Shown: one piece after another, positions 16,532-25,703 of the stretch
How the letters are laid out: every line of letters begins with the position of its first letter
Position numbering within the stretch: position 1 is the first letter of the stretch
Assembly: GCA_021200415.1 (NCBI GenBank)
Contig: JAJQGO010000026.1
Span: 50,571-114,570 of the forward strand
Length of the DNA stretch: 64,000 nucleotides
Direction of reading: 5' to 3'
From: Ruminococcus sp.
Lineage (GTDB): Bacteria; Bacillota; Clostridia; Oscillospirales; Ruminococcaceae
Notes under the pieces: generated by a model
Databases searched by the model: none
Seen by the model: the letters and a program-made list of their open reading frames with translations, nothing else
What the model was told of the DNA's origin: nothing
Position numbers and translations under genes: made by a program

Positions 16532-19438
16532 TTACGAATATGATTCAGGAAGTGAATCAATTACCTGTGAAAGCAATCTCTGAATTGCAAGAGCGTCGTT
16601 GTTTCTTATGCCGTCGCCGTTTGCGTTTACGTCAGCGTTTACAAGTCCCTGTGCAGTAATAGGATACTTCGAAGGATTGTTTACATAAGACATAATGAGT
16701 GTAGCGTCTGCAATATCAACATCGCCGTCAACGTCTGCGTCGCCCCAAAGGGTTACATCGAGATCACCATCTGTAGGATCTTCTTCAACGTCGGGAGCTT
16801 CAACAATCTCGTCCTCGAGGAATGAGATTACCCAAGCGAACGGAGCGTTCCAGTTGATTGTTACCTCGTTTACAGACCATGCTTCAACTGAGTCAACATA
16901 GCACTTCTGAGGAGCAACCTCGCCTCTTGTGTAGCCAAGACCACCAACGTATGGATCCTGAAGTCCTGATCCGGGTCCGCCTGAGAGAACGCCGTCTGGA
17001 GCCATCGGGAATGAGTTATCAAGCTCATATGACCAATATCTGTGGTGAGGATTGCTTGTGTGGTATGTACCTGTACCTGTTACATAGGAGATGCCAAGTC
17101 CGTTACGTCCGAAGATGTAGTCGAGAGCTGTTGACACACCGCTGATGTACTCGTTAGTACCGTTAATCATGTAAGCATAAGCCATTACGATAGCGTTGTT
17201 TACAACGAATGAGTTTGAACCCCACTCATAACCTGTAACCTCGATTGCGTTACCGTTGGAATCGTAACCAATGTTAATCGGGTCAGTAAATGTTGCTCCA
17301 CGGTAAGGAATTCCCATACCTTCGCTGTTTTCCTGATCGATATACTCATCAGCAGCATTTGTGATAGCTGTTTCTACAGCTGTTGCTTCAGATGTAGTAA
17401 GAAGATCCTCGTGGAGGTAAAGTGAAAGAGTACCAAGACCAGCTGTACAGCCCCAGTTGAATGAGCTGAATGAACCTGCATTCTCACCGCCTGTAAGGTT
17501 TGTTGTGAGGCTGAATGCCTTATCCTTGCCTGTTTCATCGTTAGGATTGCTGTAGCTCTTGAGGTCGTTGTAGTATGTTGTATCGCCTGTTGTGATGTAA
17601 AGCTCACAAGCTGCCCAGTAGAAGTCATCTTCAACGTAGCTGTCACCGTAAGCACCGCCGCCGATAGCCTGATCAAGAGGAGCAAGAACATCGGGGTTAG
17701 ACTTAGCAGCTTCGTAGCACTTCTTAGCGTTTGCAAGACACTCAGCAGCGAAAGCATCATCATAGCCTTCCCACAGACGTGCAGCCTGTGCAGCGCAAGC
17801 TACGAGGTTAAGTGTAGCTGCAGTCGACGGAGGCTTAACAATACGAACAGTTCCCCATTCGTCTGCATAGTCCCAAGGTCTTGTTGCAAGTCCGGTCCAC
17901 TTGTGGTCGTGGAGCTTGTGGTAAACCATGTTTGTATAGTTGCCGACTGAACCGTTTGAGCCGTAGTAAGGATCGCTCGAAGAAACGATCATCTTGAACA
18001 TCCACTCAAGCTCAACTCTTGTTTCATCGAGGATATCAGGATTAGCGTCGCCGCTCTCAGGAATAACCATTGTGCCGCTCGTCCACTTGGAATCTGTACC
18101 CTGCTGAGCTGAAACCTCATACATATTCTGGAGCGTCCATACAGAGATACCGCCGTTAACTACGTATTTACCGTGGTCACCAGCATCGTACCAACCGCCT
18201 GTACCGTCGATCTGGTATGTCTTATCACCATCGGAGAAGTCGCTTGCGTAGGACTTAACCCACTGGGACTGAACATAAGCCATATCGGGGTTATGACCGC
18301 CCTGATGTGCAAGAGCTGTCTTATCGCCTGATGTAATGTAAGCTGACTCAATATCAACACCTGAACGGTTCTGATAGTAGTAGTTCAAAGCGTTTGTGAG
18401 TACAGTGTCGTATACGCTGTCTTCTGAAGGATCAACAATGTCGAAGTCGTGGCTAACCCACATCTGATATGTTGTATCTTTCTTTTCGTTGTAGTAGGTA
18501 TTTGTCTCATCCTCAACCTCGATGTGGAAGTCTTCACCTGTTACATCAACATCTGTGAAGTCGAGAATCTGAACATACTCACCTGCGGACTCATCGTAGC
18601 CGAACTTCTCGCCTGTACCTGTGTAAACAACGTTGCCTGAAGAATCAACAACGTGGAATGTTACAGGGTCAAGATCCGAATCTGTAGCGTATGAAGCCTT
18701 CTTTGTGAGGTTAGTCCAGTAACCAACCTGATTGATTCTGACGTCACTTCTTGGAGTGATAACGCCCATTTCGTTTGACTGATCCCAGTTACAGCCTTCG
18801 CCTGATGTATCGTCACAAGTTTCGCAAGTGAGATACATATTATCGAACTTGAGAACGTCGCCGGACTTTGTACAGTCAGTTGCCTGATAGTCGCCTGCGC
18901 CGCCGTAGTGGAATGCCCACTCAGCAACCTCAAGAGTCTGAGTAGCTGTAAATGTTGAGTCATAGGAATGCTTGCCGGCACTTACCTGAATAGCTTCCCA
19001 TTTCTCGTTGAATGTAGAGTCGCTGCAGTTGTTGTGCCAAACCTCGATGTCGCCGCTAAGGTCGCCAATCTTTGTGTAGATCTGGACATCTGCTGAAGCT
19101 TCTACTTCCCAGTGAACAGTATATGTATGGCCGGACTGAATTTTAAGTCCTCTGTGACGGAACTGAAGGTCCCATCTTGATTCGCCGCCCTCAGCAGCTC
19201 CGCCGGGATTGTCAATAGTGATTACATACTGACCATCTGTAAGCTCGAAGTACTGGTTAGCGGGGTTTGTCTGGCACACGTGCCATGGAAGTCCAATACC
19301 CTCATCAAAGGTATGCTGACCGAGCATATCACCAGCTGAAGCGCTCATTGGAATAAATGCTGTTGCTGAAGTAGCGAGCATTGTTGCAGCAATAAGGCTA
19401 CCGGTAATAGCTTTTGCAAATTTCTTATGCTTGTGCAT
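16532..19438 (-). CDS. GH9 endoglucanase with CBM4-type module and dockerin
   Basis: 968 residues: signal peptide (about 1-36, ending SASA), CBM4/9-type carbohydrate module (about 37-205; 'ESRWDLQFRHRGLKIQSGHT'), Ig-like CelD_N domain (about 225-320; 'SDVRINQVGYWTNLTKKASY'), GH9 catalytic domain (about 340-870) and dockerin (about 900-968). GH9 landmarks are 'GGWYDAGDHGKYVVNGG' with the catalytic Asp, 'SNPHHRYW', and 'VNEVTINWNAPFAW' with the general-acid Glu. It is an inverting beta-1,4-glucanase acting on cellulose; the CBM4-Ig-GH9 order is typical of processive or cellobiohydrolase-like cellulosomal enzymes such as CbhA/CelK. AAGGAGGG precedes the ATG; the leader holds an 11-bp hairpin at 19476. 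Confidence 0.96.
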   Translation of the reverse strand: MHKHKKFAKAITGSLIAATMLATSATAFIPMSASAGDMLGQHTFDEGIGLPWHVCQTNPANQYFELTDGQYVITIDNPGGAAEGGESRWDLQFRHRGLKIQSGHTYTVHWEVEASADVQIYTKIGDLSGDIEVWHNNCSDSTFNEKWEAIQVSAGKHSYDSTFTATQTLEVAEWAFHYGGAGDYQATDCTKSGDVLKFDNMYLTCETCDDTSGEGCNWDQSNEMGVITPRSDVRINQVGYWTNLTKKASYATDSDLDPVTFHVVDSSGNVVYTGTGEKFGYDESAGEYVQILDFTDVDVTGEDFHIEVEDETNTYYNEKKDTTYQMWVSHDFDIVDPSEDSVYDTVLTNALNYYYQNRSGVDIESAYITSGDKTALAHQGGHNPDMAYVQSQWVKSYASDFSDGDKTYQIDGTGGWYDAGDHGKYVVNGGISVWTLQNMYEVSAQQGTDSKWTSGTMVIPESGDANPDILDETRVELEWMFKMIVSSSDPYYGSNGSVGNYTNMVYHKLHDHKWTGLATRPWDYADEWGTVRIVKPPSTAATLNLVACAAQAARLWEGYDDAFAAECLANAKKCYEAAKSNPDVLAPLDQAIGGGAYGDSYVEDDFYWAACELYITTGDTTYYNDLKSYSNPNDETGKDKAFSLTTNLTGGENAGSFSSFNWGCTAGLGTLSLYLHEDLLTTSEATAVETAITNAADEYIDQENSEGMGIPYRGATFTDPINIGYDSNGNAIEVTGYEWGSNSFVVNNAIVMAYAYMINGTNEYISGVSTALDYIFGRNGLGISYVTGTGTYHTSNPHHRYWSYELDNSFPMAPDGVLSGGPGSGLQDPYVGGLGYTRGEVAPQKCYVDSVEAWSVNEVTINWNAPFAWVISFLEDEIVEAPDVEEDPTDGDLDVTLWGDADVDGDVDIADATLIMSYVNNPSKYPITAQGLVNADVNANGDGIRNNDALAIQRLLSQVIDSLPESYS

Positions 19439-19475
19439 TAATGTACCCTCCTTGAAATTTGAAAAAATTTAAACT

Positions 19476-19509
19476 ATAACGCAATGCCAGTGCAAAACAT
19501 TGCGGTTAT
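19476..19509 (-). promoter_or_regulatory. Leader hairpin of the CBM4-GH9 mRNA
   Basis: ataacgcaatg pairs with cattgcggttat around an 11-base loop, in the untranslated leader between promoter and ribosome site. It has no T run, so it is more likely a stability or control structure than a terminator. Confidence 0.5.
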
Positions 19510-19576
19510 ACTACATATTTGATGGAAGATGAAGAGCTGTCACACAGCAAGCACCGGTTCTTCACCTTTCATTAAC

Positions 19577-19604
19577 ATTATACTATATCCTCGAAAAATG
19601 TAAA
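19577..19604 (-). promoter_or_regulatory. Promoter of the CBM4-GH9 gene
   Basis: On minus: TTTACA, 16-nt spacer, TATAAT, giving a leader of about 130 nt. Confidence 0.65.
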
Positions 19605-19680
19605 TAGTTTTCTGGAAATTCGTGCAAATTTCCAATATCGGTAATCCGTTTTTGTGCATCTTGCACATTTCAAAACCAAA

Positions 19681-19717
19681 TCAAAAAGGAGGTCGAACGC
19701 CTCCTTTTGATTTTTTA
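19681..19717. terminator. Terminator after the second GH9 gene
   Basis: Stem tcaaaaaggag/ctccttttga around a short loop, T-rich on both sides; it ends the minus-strand GH9-CBM3 transcript. Confidence 0.8.
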
Positions 19718-19735
19718 TAAATAAGTTTTTTGATT

Positions 19736-22099
19736 CTACGAATATGACTCCGGCAGCTGAGATATTACTTCAGAAATATATCTTTGAACCGACAGTGCAT
19801 CCATGTTGCTGAGTCCGTCGCCGCGCAGATCTACGTCCGCATTATCAATTCCCTGTTCCTCGAGAGGATACTTTTCGCCATTATTTACGTAGCTCAGAAT
19901 TGCCACAGCGTCAGAAATATCAACGGCTTCGTCAAGGTTAGCGTCACCGAAAAGCTGTCCTGATGTGGTTGTTTCCTCAGTCGCATCCGTTGTATCGCTT
20001 GCGTCTGTAGTATCGCTGACTGCTGTGTCGGGAGTTGTGCCGTCCGGCTCTGTACCCCAGACAAGAACGCCGTCTATATACATTGTGATGTGGTCGTTGA
20101 GCGCGTCATCGGAGTTAAGGTCGTTCGGAGCATCGGCAACGCCCTCATAAGACCAGTCGTTTGTCGGATCCCAAGCTCCCTTTGTGGACTGTCCGTTTAT
20201 AGCGTCGGGAATCGAGATTCTGAACTGAACCTCATCTCTGTGTTCACTCTGACCGGTCGGCTGAATCGCCCTTGCGTCCTCGAACTCTATTTTCGCGTAG
20301 TAGGTATTTCCCGTCGGGTCGCCTTCATAGAGATACGGCCCTGAAACGGTGGCGTAGCCCTGTTCGCCCTCCTGATACTGCTGCGAATTGCTTTGAATTG
20401 TTATATCATCAATGGAAAGACCCGCTTCAAGTATCTCGGAAACGTCAAAATAATAATTATATGAGATATGCTCCTCAACTCGTGCCGGCCAAGCTGTATG
20501 ATTCATTGCCCATGCCTTGATTTCGGTGTAGCTGTCGCCAGAACCGTTGAGCGTTGCGGAAATTTCCCATTCAGCCCACTTCGGCTCTTCCGTTTCGGGG
20601 AAGTCCTCAAGAATCTCGCCGCCGTAATCGTCAATAAGCGCACAGAGGGCAGCTGTAAATCCTGCGTTGTAGTCGATAGCAACCTCCGAATACTCATACT
20701 GCGCAACGGAGTTCACGTACTGACCGGAGCTGTCCGGACCGCCCACGAGAGCGCCGTAAAGTGTGTGGGCATATTCAGTCTGCCAGCCGTCACTGCTTGA
20801 CTCCTGACCGAGATCGTTCCAGTGGTCGTCATGGATGCCCGAAGCCGTTCTGTGGTGGAATGCCGTAGGCTGGAGATCGCCCATGCCGAGAACGTAGCTC
20901 ATGCCAAGGTCGTTGTCGCCGAAGCAATAGTCCATCTGACTTTTTGCCCATGTGCTGTACTTTTCAACAAGTTCCTCATCATCAGCAAAAATCGTATCGC
21001 AGGCAAGCTCCGCAAGCCAAGCCGTATTAGCCGCATGGCGGAGCGAACCCCAGTTCATGAGGTACGCAAGTCCGTCGGGAGTATACTGAATCTGCTTTCC
21101 GCCATAGCCGTCAATCCAGTAATCAAGGTGATGTGAAATGTGGTCAATCCAGTCCTGATCGCCTGTGTTTATAGCGTAGAGAAGCGCTGCTCCCTGAGTT
21201 GTGTCATCCCAGCAGAAGCCCCATGTGTACTTCCATTCGGTTGACTGACTTTCCGTCGGGAACTGCGGAATATAGTCGGTTTCGCAAAGGTCAAGGTAGC
21301 TCTGATCGCCCGTAGCCATATACAGCCAGTTTGCCGCATACATAAGGTCGTCAACCCATGTTGTTGTGGGATAGTAGTTTTTCTGTGTTCCCTGATCATC
21401 ATTGCTTCGTGTGGAATCTGCAAGCTCAAAGAGGCTCTTTGCGTGAGTGAGATACTCCTCAGCCTTTTCGGAATCGTAGTCCTTGAATATAATGTATCCC
21501 TCCGCAAGAGCTGCCGCTGAAAGGGCAACGGTTGTGGAATCGGTTATTTCATCGTAGGCACGTTCCTCATCGCCGTAATTGAGCTTATGCTTTCTCATGT
21601 AAACCTCGGCGCTGCACCATACAACGTGATCGTTGGCATCGCCGATTGTTCCGATCATTTTGTCGCCTTCATCGCAAGCCATAACGTAATCAAGACCCCA
21701 CTGGATATTGTTGCGGTAAAGCTCGCCAAGTCCCGCATCGTCAACTGCATCCTGATACTCGATATAGCCCCATGCAAGAACAGACGCGCTGTATGCGTTC
21801 GTGAGTGTGAATTTGTAGTGATCCCCCGCATCGAACCAGCCTCCGTCAACAACATCGGCTGAAGTTCCGTCCTCCTTCAACATTGAATCGGCACGCCATG
21901 ATACCTCATTCCAGTCCGGCAGAGTGCCTGCCTGCTGAACCTCATAGAAGAACATGGATTTCTGGAGCGCCTCAGCGTAGTTATAGTTGCTTGAGGATTC
22001 AGCGCTTACGTTTGAATCCTGCTGCTCCGGAAGATAAGACGCTGTTCCTGCCGTAAGAACAAGCGCAGCCGCACAGGCGGCAATTTTCCTAAATACCAT
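19736..22099 (-). CDS. GH9-CBM3c endoglucanase with dockerin
   Basis: The ORF opens at 22213, but the ATG at 22099 starts a clear signal peptide (MVFRKIAACAAALVLTAGTA) and has GAGGGG upstream, so 787 residues are assigned. Order: signal peptide, GH9 domain (about 38-490; 'YNYAEALQKSMFFYEVQQAG', 'GGWFDAGDHYKFTL', 'AFHHRTASG', 'YEYSEVAIDYNAGF' with the acid Glu), CBM3c (about 505-695; 'AEWEISATLNGSGDSYTEIK'), Thr/Asp linker, dockerin ending 'QLPESYS'. In GH9 theme-B enzymes CBM3c sits next to the catalytic cleft and makes the enzyme a processive endoglucanase. It complements the CBM4-type GH9 downstream. Confidence 0.96.
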   Translation of the reverse strand: MVFRKIAACAAALVLTAGTASYLPEQQDSNVSAESSSNYNYAEALQKSMFFYEVQQAGTLPDWNEVSWRADSMLKEDGTSADVVDGGWFDAGDHYKFTLTNAYSASVLAWGYIEYQDAVDDAGLGELYRNNIQWGLDYVMACDEGDKMIGTIGDANDHVVWCSAEVYMRKHKLNYGDEERAYDEITDSTTVALSAAALAEGYIIFKDYDSEKAEEYLTHAKSLFELADSTRSNDDQGTQKNYYPTTTWVDDLMYAANWLYMATGDQSYLDLCETDYIPQFPTESQSTEWKYTWGFCWDDTTQGAALLYAINTGDQDWIDHISHHLDYWIDGYGGKQIQYTPDGLAYLMNWGSLRHAANTAWLAELACDTIFADDEELVEKYSTWAKSQMDYCFGDNDLGMSYVLGMGDLQPTAFHHRTASGIHDDHWNDLGQESSSDGWQTEYAHTLYGALVGGPDSSGQYVNSVAQYEYSEVAIDYNAGFTAALCALIDDYGGEILEDFPETEEPKWAEWEISATLNGSGDSYTEIKAWAMNHTAWPARVEEHISYNYYFDVSEILEAGLSIDDITIQSNSQQYQEGEQGYATVSGPYLYEGDPTGNTYYAKIEFEDARAIQPTGQSEHRDEVQFRISIPDAINGQSTKGAWDPTNDWSYEGVADAPNDLNSDDALNDHITMYIDGVLVWGTEPDGTTPDTAVSDTTDASDTTDATEETTTSGQLFGDANLDEAVDISDAVAILSYVNNGEKYPLEEQGIDNADVDLRGDGLSNMDALSVQRYISEVISQLPESYS

Positions 22100-22126
22100 A
22101 AGATTTCCCCTCTCGTTGAATTTTAC

Positions 22127-22190
22127 TGCAATACCGCAAAAGCGCTGTGCAGATATGCGGCAAGGCCGCAAGCATCTTGTGCGATATTGA
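22127..22190. repeat. Short degenerate relative of the 175-bp palindromic element
   Basis: tgcaataccgcaaaag at one end and ttgtgcgatattg at the other are near inverted repeats, and the right part 'gcagatatgcggcaaggccg' matches the right arm of the element at 46493 with a few changes. It sits in the untranslated leader of the GH9-CBM3c gene and looks like an internally deleted copy. Confidence 0.5.
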
Positions 22191-22225
22191 TTCAGTACAG
22201 CCTCCCGCTGCACCTATACACATTA

Positions 22226-22254
22226 AATGTACAACATTATTTCCAATTTGTCAA
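22226..22254 (-). promoter_or_regulatory. Promoter of the GH9-CBM3c gene
   Basis: On minus: TTGACA, 17 nt, TACATT. Confidence 0.6.
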
Positions 22255-22348
22255 GAGTGCCGCAGAACCTATTTTAATTTTAGGAAGTTTGCACAAATTT
22301 TTGCTGTAATTATTGTAATCATCGGAAGGCGTGATTATCGGAAAGCAA

Positions 22349-22380
22349 AAAGGACTGCGCCGAAGCACAGTCCTCAATTT
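22349..22380 (-). terminator. Terminator of the tepA-to-ispH run
   Basis: On minus: gaggactgtgc, loop ttcg, gcgcagtcc followed by TTTTTG, directly after the ispH-S1 stop. Confidence 0.8.
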
Positions 22381-22390
22381 CTGAAGCAAA

Positions 22391-24373
22391 TTATTCAGCG
22401 TCGTCCTCAGCGGGAGTTTCCTCCTCCTCGTCCTTTTCGGCAGGTGCCTCAAGGAGAGCGCGCATGGAAATGCTGATTCTCTTAGCGTCAGTGTCAATGT
22501 CAATAATCTTAACGTCAACCTCCTGACCTACAGAGAGAATATCCTTAACATTTTCAACCTTCTTGTCAGCAATCTGGGAGATGTGGATAAGGCCGTCAAC
22601 TCCGTCAATAATCTGAGCGAAAGCGCCGAATGAAGTGATTGAAACGATAGTTGCCTTAACAACATCGCCAACCTTGTAGTTAGCCTTGAAGATTTCCCAA
22701 GGGTTGTCCTCTGCCTTCTTGAAGCCGAGGGAGATTCTGTTTTCCTCCTGATTGAGATCCTTGATATAAACCTCAAGAGTATCGCCAACGCTTACAACCT
22801 CGCTGGGGTGCTTGATTCTCTTCCATGAAAGCTCGGAGATGTGAACCATTCCGTCAATTCCGCCAAGGTCAACGAATGCGCCGAAGCTTGTCAGTGACTT
22901 AACCTTGCCTGTATAAACATCGCCGACATTTGCTGCTGCCCAGAATTTAGCCTTAGCCTCTTCCTTCTTAGCGTTGATTACGGCTCTGATTGAACCTACA
23001 GCGCGGCGTCTGCCCTCTGTAACGTCAATGATCATGAATTCAACCTTTTTCTTAAGGAGCTGATCAAGCTCTGCGCCTCTCGGAAGACCTGTCTGCGAAG
23101 CTGGGATAAATACTCTTACGCCATAGAGGCTGAGAGTTACGCCCTTATTTACAACGTGCTGAACAGTGCCCTCAAGGACAGTTCCCTCTTCCTTAGCCTT
23201 AACAATTTTCTCGAAGCCTGCCTGCTCGTCAACCTTTCTCTTGGAAAGCGCAGCAGTTCCCTCCTGATCGTTCACCTTCAGTACAACAAGCTCGATTTCG
23301 TCGTCAACGCTGACAACGTCTGAAGGCTTCTTTGTGGGGTCGTCGGTGAGATCGCTGAGTGAAACATAGCCGGTGTGCTTTGTTCCGAGGTCTACAATAG
23401 CTTCTGTGTTATTAACGGCAACAACCTTGCCCTTAACCTTCTCTCCTGTATGTATTTTTTTGAAGGACTGATCAACCGCCTCCGCGAAATTGATTTCCTC
23501 GTCCTGATTTGCTGTGAGATTTACATTCTCTGTCATGTTGGTTTGTACCTCCTTAATTATATAAGCCGGAGTTGAAGCTCCGGCAGTAATGCCGATTTTT
23601 TCAGCAGCGGGAAGATGCAGAGTGAGAAGCTCGTCCGCGTTTTCGATGTGATAGGTTTTACAATATTTGCTGCACACTTCAAAAAGCTTTACAGTATTTG
23701 AACTGTGGCGTCCTCCCACGACGAGCATCAGGTCTGAGCACTGCGCAAGTTCACGTGCGTCCGACTGTCTTGCATCGGTAGCGCTGCAAATAGTATCAAA
23801 GATAACGACATCGGGATCGTTCTTAGGTATCACCTTTATACAATCCCCCCATACTACTATATTATACGTCGTTTGCGCGACAATTGCAACCCTTTTTTTC
23901 AAATTTACATATTTTTTTTCAAAAAAGTCTTTTAGCTCAAAATTATCCTTAAAAACGAAGAAATTTTCGTCACAATGACCAACGATTCCCTGAACCTCCG
24001 GATGAGATGAATCACCTGCAATGAGAATAAAATATCCCTCCGCTGTTTTTTCAGCCACGATTTTGTGTATTCTGGAAACGAACGGGCAGGTGGCGTCAAG
24101 CATTCTGCTGCCCCTTTGGGCGATTTTCTCGTACACATCACGTCCCACGCCGTGGGAGCGTATAACAACCGTTTCACCGTCACGCAGCTCGTCAACGGAA
24201 TTTATAATCCTTGCTCCCTTCGCCTGCATATCGTTTACAACGTCCTGATTATGTATTATCGGGCCGAGTGTCGCAACCCTCGAGTTTCCCTCAAGCTCAT
24301 TGTACACCATTTTTACGGCTCTGTCCACGCCAAAGCAGTAGCCTGCCGATTTCGCAACCGTAATACTACTCAT
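22391..24373 (-). CDS. ispH: IspH - ribosomal protein S1 fusion
   Basis: 660 residues. Residues about 1-280 are 4-hydroxy-3-methylbut-2-enyl diphosphate reductase, the last step of the MEP isoprenoid pathway, with three cluster cysteines in 'SAGYCFGVDRAV', 'DATCPFVSRIHK' and 'TICSATDARQSDARELA'. From about 300 on, four S1 RNA-binding repeats follow ('GEKVKGKVVAVNNTEAIVDLG', 'VGDVYTGKVKSLTSFGAFVDLG', 'VGDVVKATIVSITSFGAFAQI'), then an acidic tail. The same fusion is annotated in many Clostridia. The start overlaps the plsC stop by 8 nt. Whether the S1 half works on ribosomes is not settled by sequence. Confidence 0.95.
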   Translation of the reverse strand: MSSITVAKSAGYCFGVDRAVKMVYNELEGNSRVATLGPIIHNQDVVNDMQAKGARIINSVDELRDGETVVIRSHGVGRDVYEKIAQRGSRMLDATCPFVSRIHKIVAEKTAEGYFILIAGDSSHPEVQGIVGHCDENFFVFKDNFELKDFFEKKYVNLKKRVAIVAQTTYNIVVWGDCIKVIPKNDPDVVIFDTICSATDARQSDARELAQCSDLMLVVGGRHSSNTVKLFEVCSKYCKTYHIENADELLTLHLPAAEKIGITAGASTPAYIIKEVQTNMTENVNLTANQDEEINFAEAVDQSFKKIHTGEKVKGKVVAVNNTEAIVDLGTKHTGYVSLSDLTDDPTKKPSDVVSVDDEIELVVLKVNDQEGTAALSKRKVDEQAGFEKIVKAKEEGTVLEGTVQHVVNKGVTLSLYGVRVFIPASQTGLPRGAELDQLLKKKVEFMIIDVTEGRRRAVGSIRAVINAKKEEAKAKFWAAANVGDVYTGKVKSLTSFGAFVDLGGIDGMVHISELSWKRIKHPSEVVSVGDTLEVYIKDLNQEENRISLGFKKAEDNPWEIFKANYKVGDVVKATIVSITSFGAFAQIIDGVDGLIHISQIADKKVENVKDILSVGQEVDVKIIDIDTDAKRISISMRALLEAPAEKDEEEETPAEDDAE

Positions 24374-25007
24374 TTGCCTTCACCTCGGGCTTTCGTTCGT
24401 TTTTTTCGGGGACCTCCCCCTCAACAAGCCTTACTATTTCAGCCATGTAGACATTTTTCAGCTTCACAAGGGTGCGCGGGTCGGGTTCCTTGCCAATCTC
24501 GCAGTAATCGGCAGTGTTGATGGGCTTGCCGTACCTGACCGTGATTTTGCAGCGGAATCTCATTTTCTCCCCGAAAACAATGCCTACGGGAACAATCTGC
24601 CTTCCCGATTTGGCGGCAATAAGAGCCGCTCCGCTTTTGCCCTTGTGAACCCTGCCGTCCTTAGAGCGTGTTCCCTCCGGAAAAATTACCAGACTTCGTC
24701 CGCTGTTCAGGCGTTCAACGGCAGTATCTATAGCTGCCAGATCGCCCTTTCCTCTCGAAACCGAAAACGCTCCCAAAGCCCTTATAAACCATGCAAAAAG
24801 CTTGTTTTTGAAAAGCTCCTCCTTTGCCATGAACGAGAAAACTCCTCTCGCTCCTGCCCCCACCATAGGCGGATCGGCATTCGTCCTGTGATTTGAAACA
24901 TATATCACAGGCGTTTTTTTCGGAATATTTTTTCTGCCCTCGTAGTGGAAGTTAAAAGCTATATGAAACGCTATCCAGACCAATACCTTTGCAAAATGAT
25001 ACATCAT
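24366..25007 (-). CDS. plsC: 1-acyl-sn-glycerol-3-phosphate acyltransferase
   Basis: 213 residues of the LPLAT/PlsC family, which adds the second acyl chain to make phosphatidic acid at the membrane. The catalytic HxxxxD box is 'SNHRTNADPP', and the substrate motif is 'FPEGTRSKDGRVHKGKSG'. One hydrophobic N-terminal stretch would dip into the membrane. The ATG overlaps the cmk stop (ATGA), in the cmk-plsC-ispH order common in Clostridia. Confidence 0.94.
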   Translation of the reverse strand: MMYHFAKVLVWIAFHIAFNFHYEGRKNIPKKTPVIYVSNHRTNADPPMVGAGARGVFSFMAKEELFKNKLFAWFIRALGAFSVSRGKGDLAAIDTAVERLNSGRSLVIFPEGTRSKDGRVHKGKSGAALIAAKSGRQIVPVGIVFGEKMRFRCKITVRYGKPINTADYCEIGKEPDPRTLVKLKNVYMAEIVRLVEGEVPEKNERKPEVKANE

Positions 25008-25678
25008 TTATCATCTCCCATCAGCTTTTCACGTATTAGCTCGCATATACGGCTGCTCGACTGCTCCAGCGTCATTCCCGTGGTGTCAAAAAGTACAGCA
25101 TCCTCCGCCTGCTTCAGGGGCGACGTGCTGCGGTTCATATCATTATAGTCACGCTCGATGATGTCCTTCAGTATCTCCTCATACGTCGGGCAGTCCTGCT
25201 TTCCGGCAAGCTCACGGAAGCGGCGGTTCGCGCGTTCCTCCGCCGAAGCCGTAAGATAGATTTTCACGTCCGCATCGGGCAGCACAACAGTTCCAATATC
25301 TCTGCCGTCCATTATGACATTATTTTCACGGGCAATTTTACGCTGCGTTTCGAAAAGATAATCCCTGACCGCCTGAATGGATGAGGTTCGTGAGGCAGCC
25401 ATTGAAATCTCGGGAGTCCTTATCAAATCGGAAACATCCCTTTCCCCGAGAAAAACACGCTGAACGCCGTCTATGAAGCGCAGTGAAACGTCCGCTCTCG
25501 GGAGATTTTCCGCTATATCCCCATCGCTGATATTATTTTCCGTCACGAACAGAGCTATAGCCCGATAAAGCGCCCCCGTATCAACGTAAATATATCCAAG
25601 CTGTGCCGAAGCCGCCTTTGCTACGGAGCTTTTTCCTGCTCCCGCAGGCCCGTCAATTGCAACATTAACTGTACTCAT
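25004..25678 (-). CDS. cmk: Cytidylate kinase
   Basis: 224 residues. The P-loop 'IDGPAGAGKSSVAKAASAQLG' is at the N-terminus, followed by 'YIYVDTGALYRA' and 'VIMDGRDIGTVVLPDADVKIYLTASAEERANRR', all diagnostic of CMP/dCMP kinase. It phosphorylates CMP to CDP for nucleic acid and phospholipid synthesis. AAAGGAG precedes the ATG. It overlaps the following plsC by four bases. Confidence 0.97.
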   Translation of the reverse strand: MSTVNVAIDGPAGAGKSSVAKAASAQLGYIYVDTGALYRAIALFVTENNISDGDIAENLPRADVSLRFIDGVQRVFLGERDVSDLIRTPEISMAASRTSSIQAVRDYLFETQRKIARENNVIMDGRDIGTVVLPDADVKIYLTASAEERANRRFRELAGKQDCPTYEEILKDIIERDYNDMNRSTSPLKQAEDAVLFDTTGMTLEQSSSRICELIREKLMGDDK

Positions 25679-25703
25679 AAGTTATCTCCTTTTATTTTAT
25701 TTT

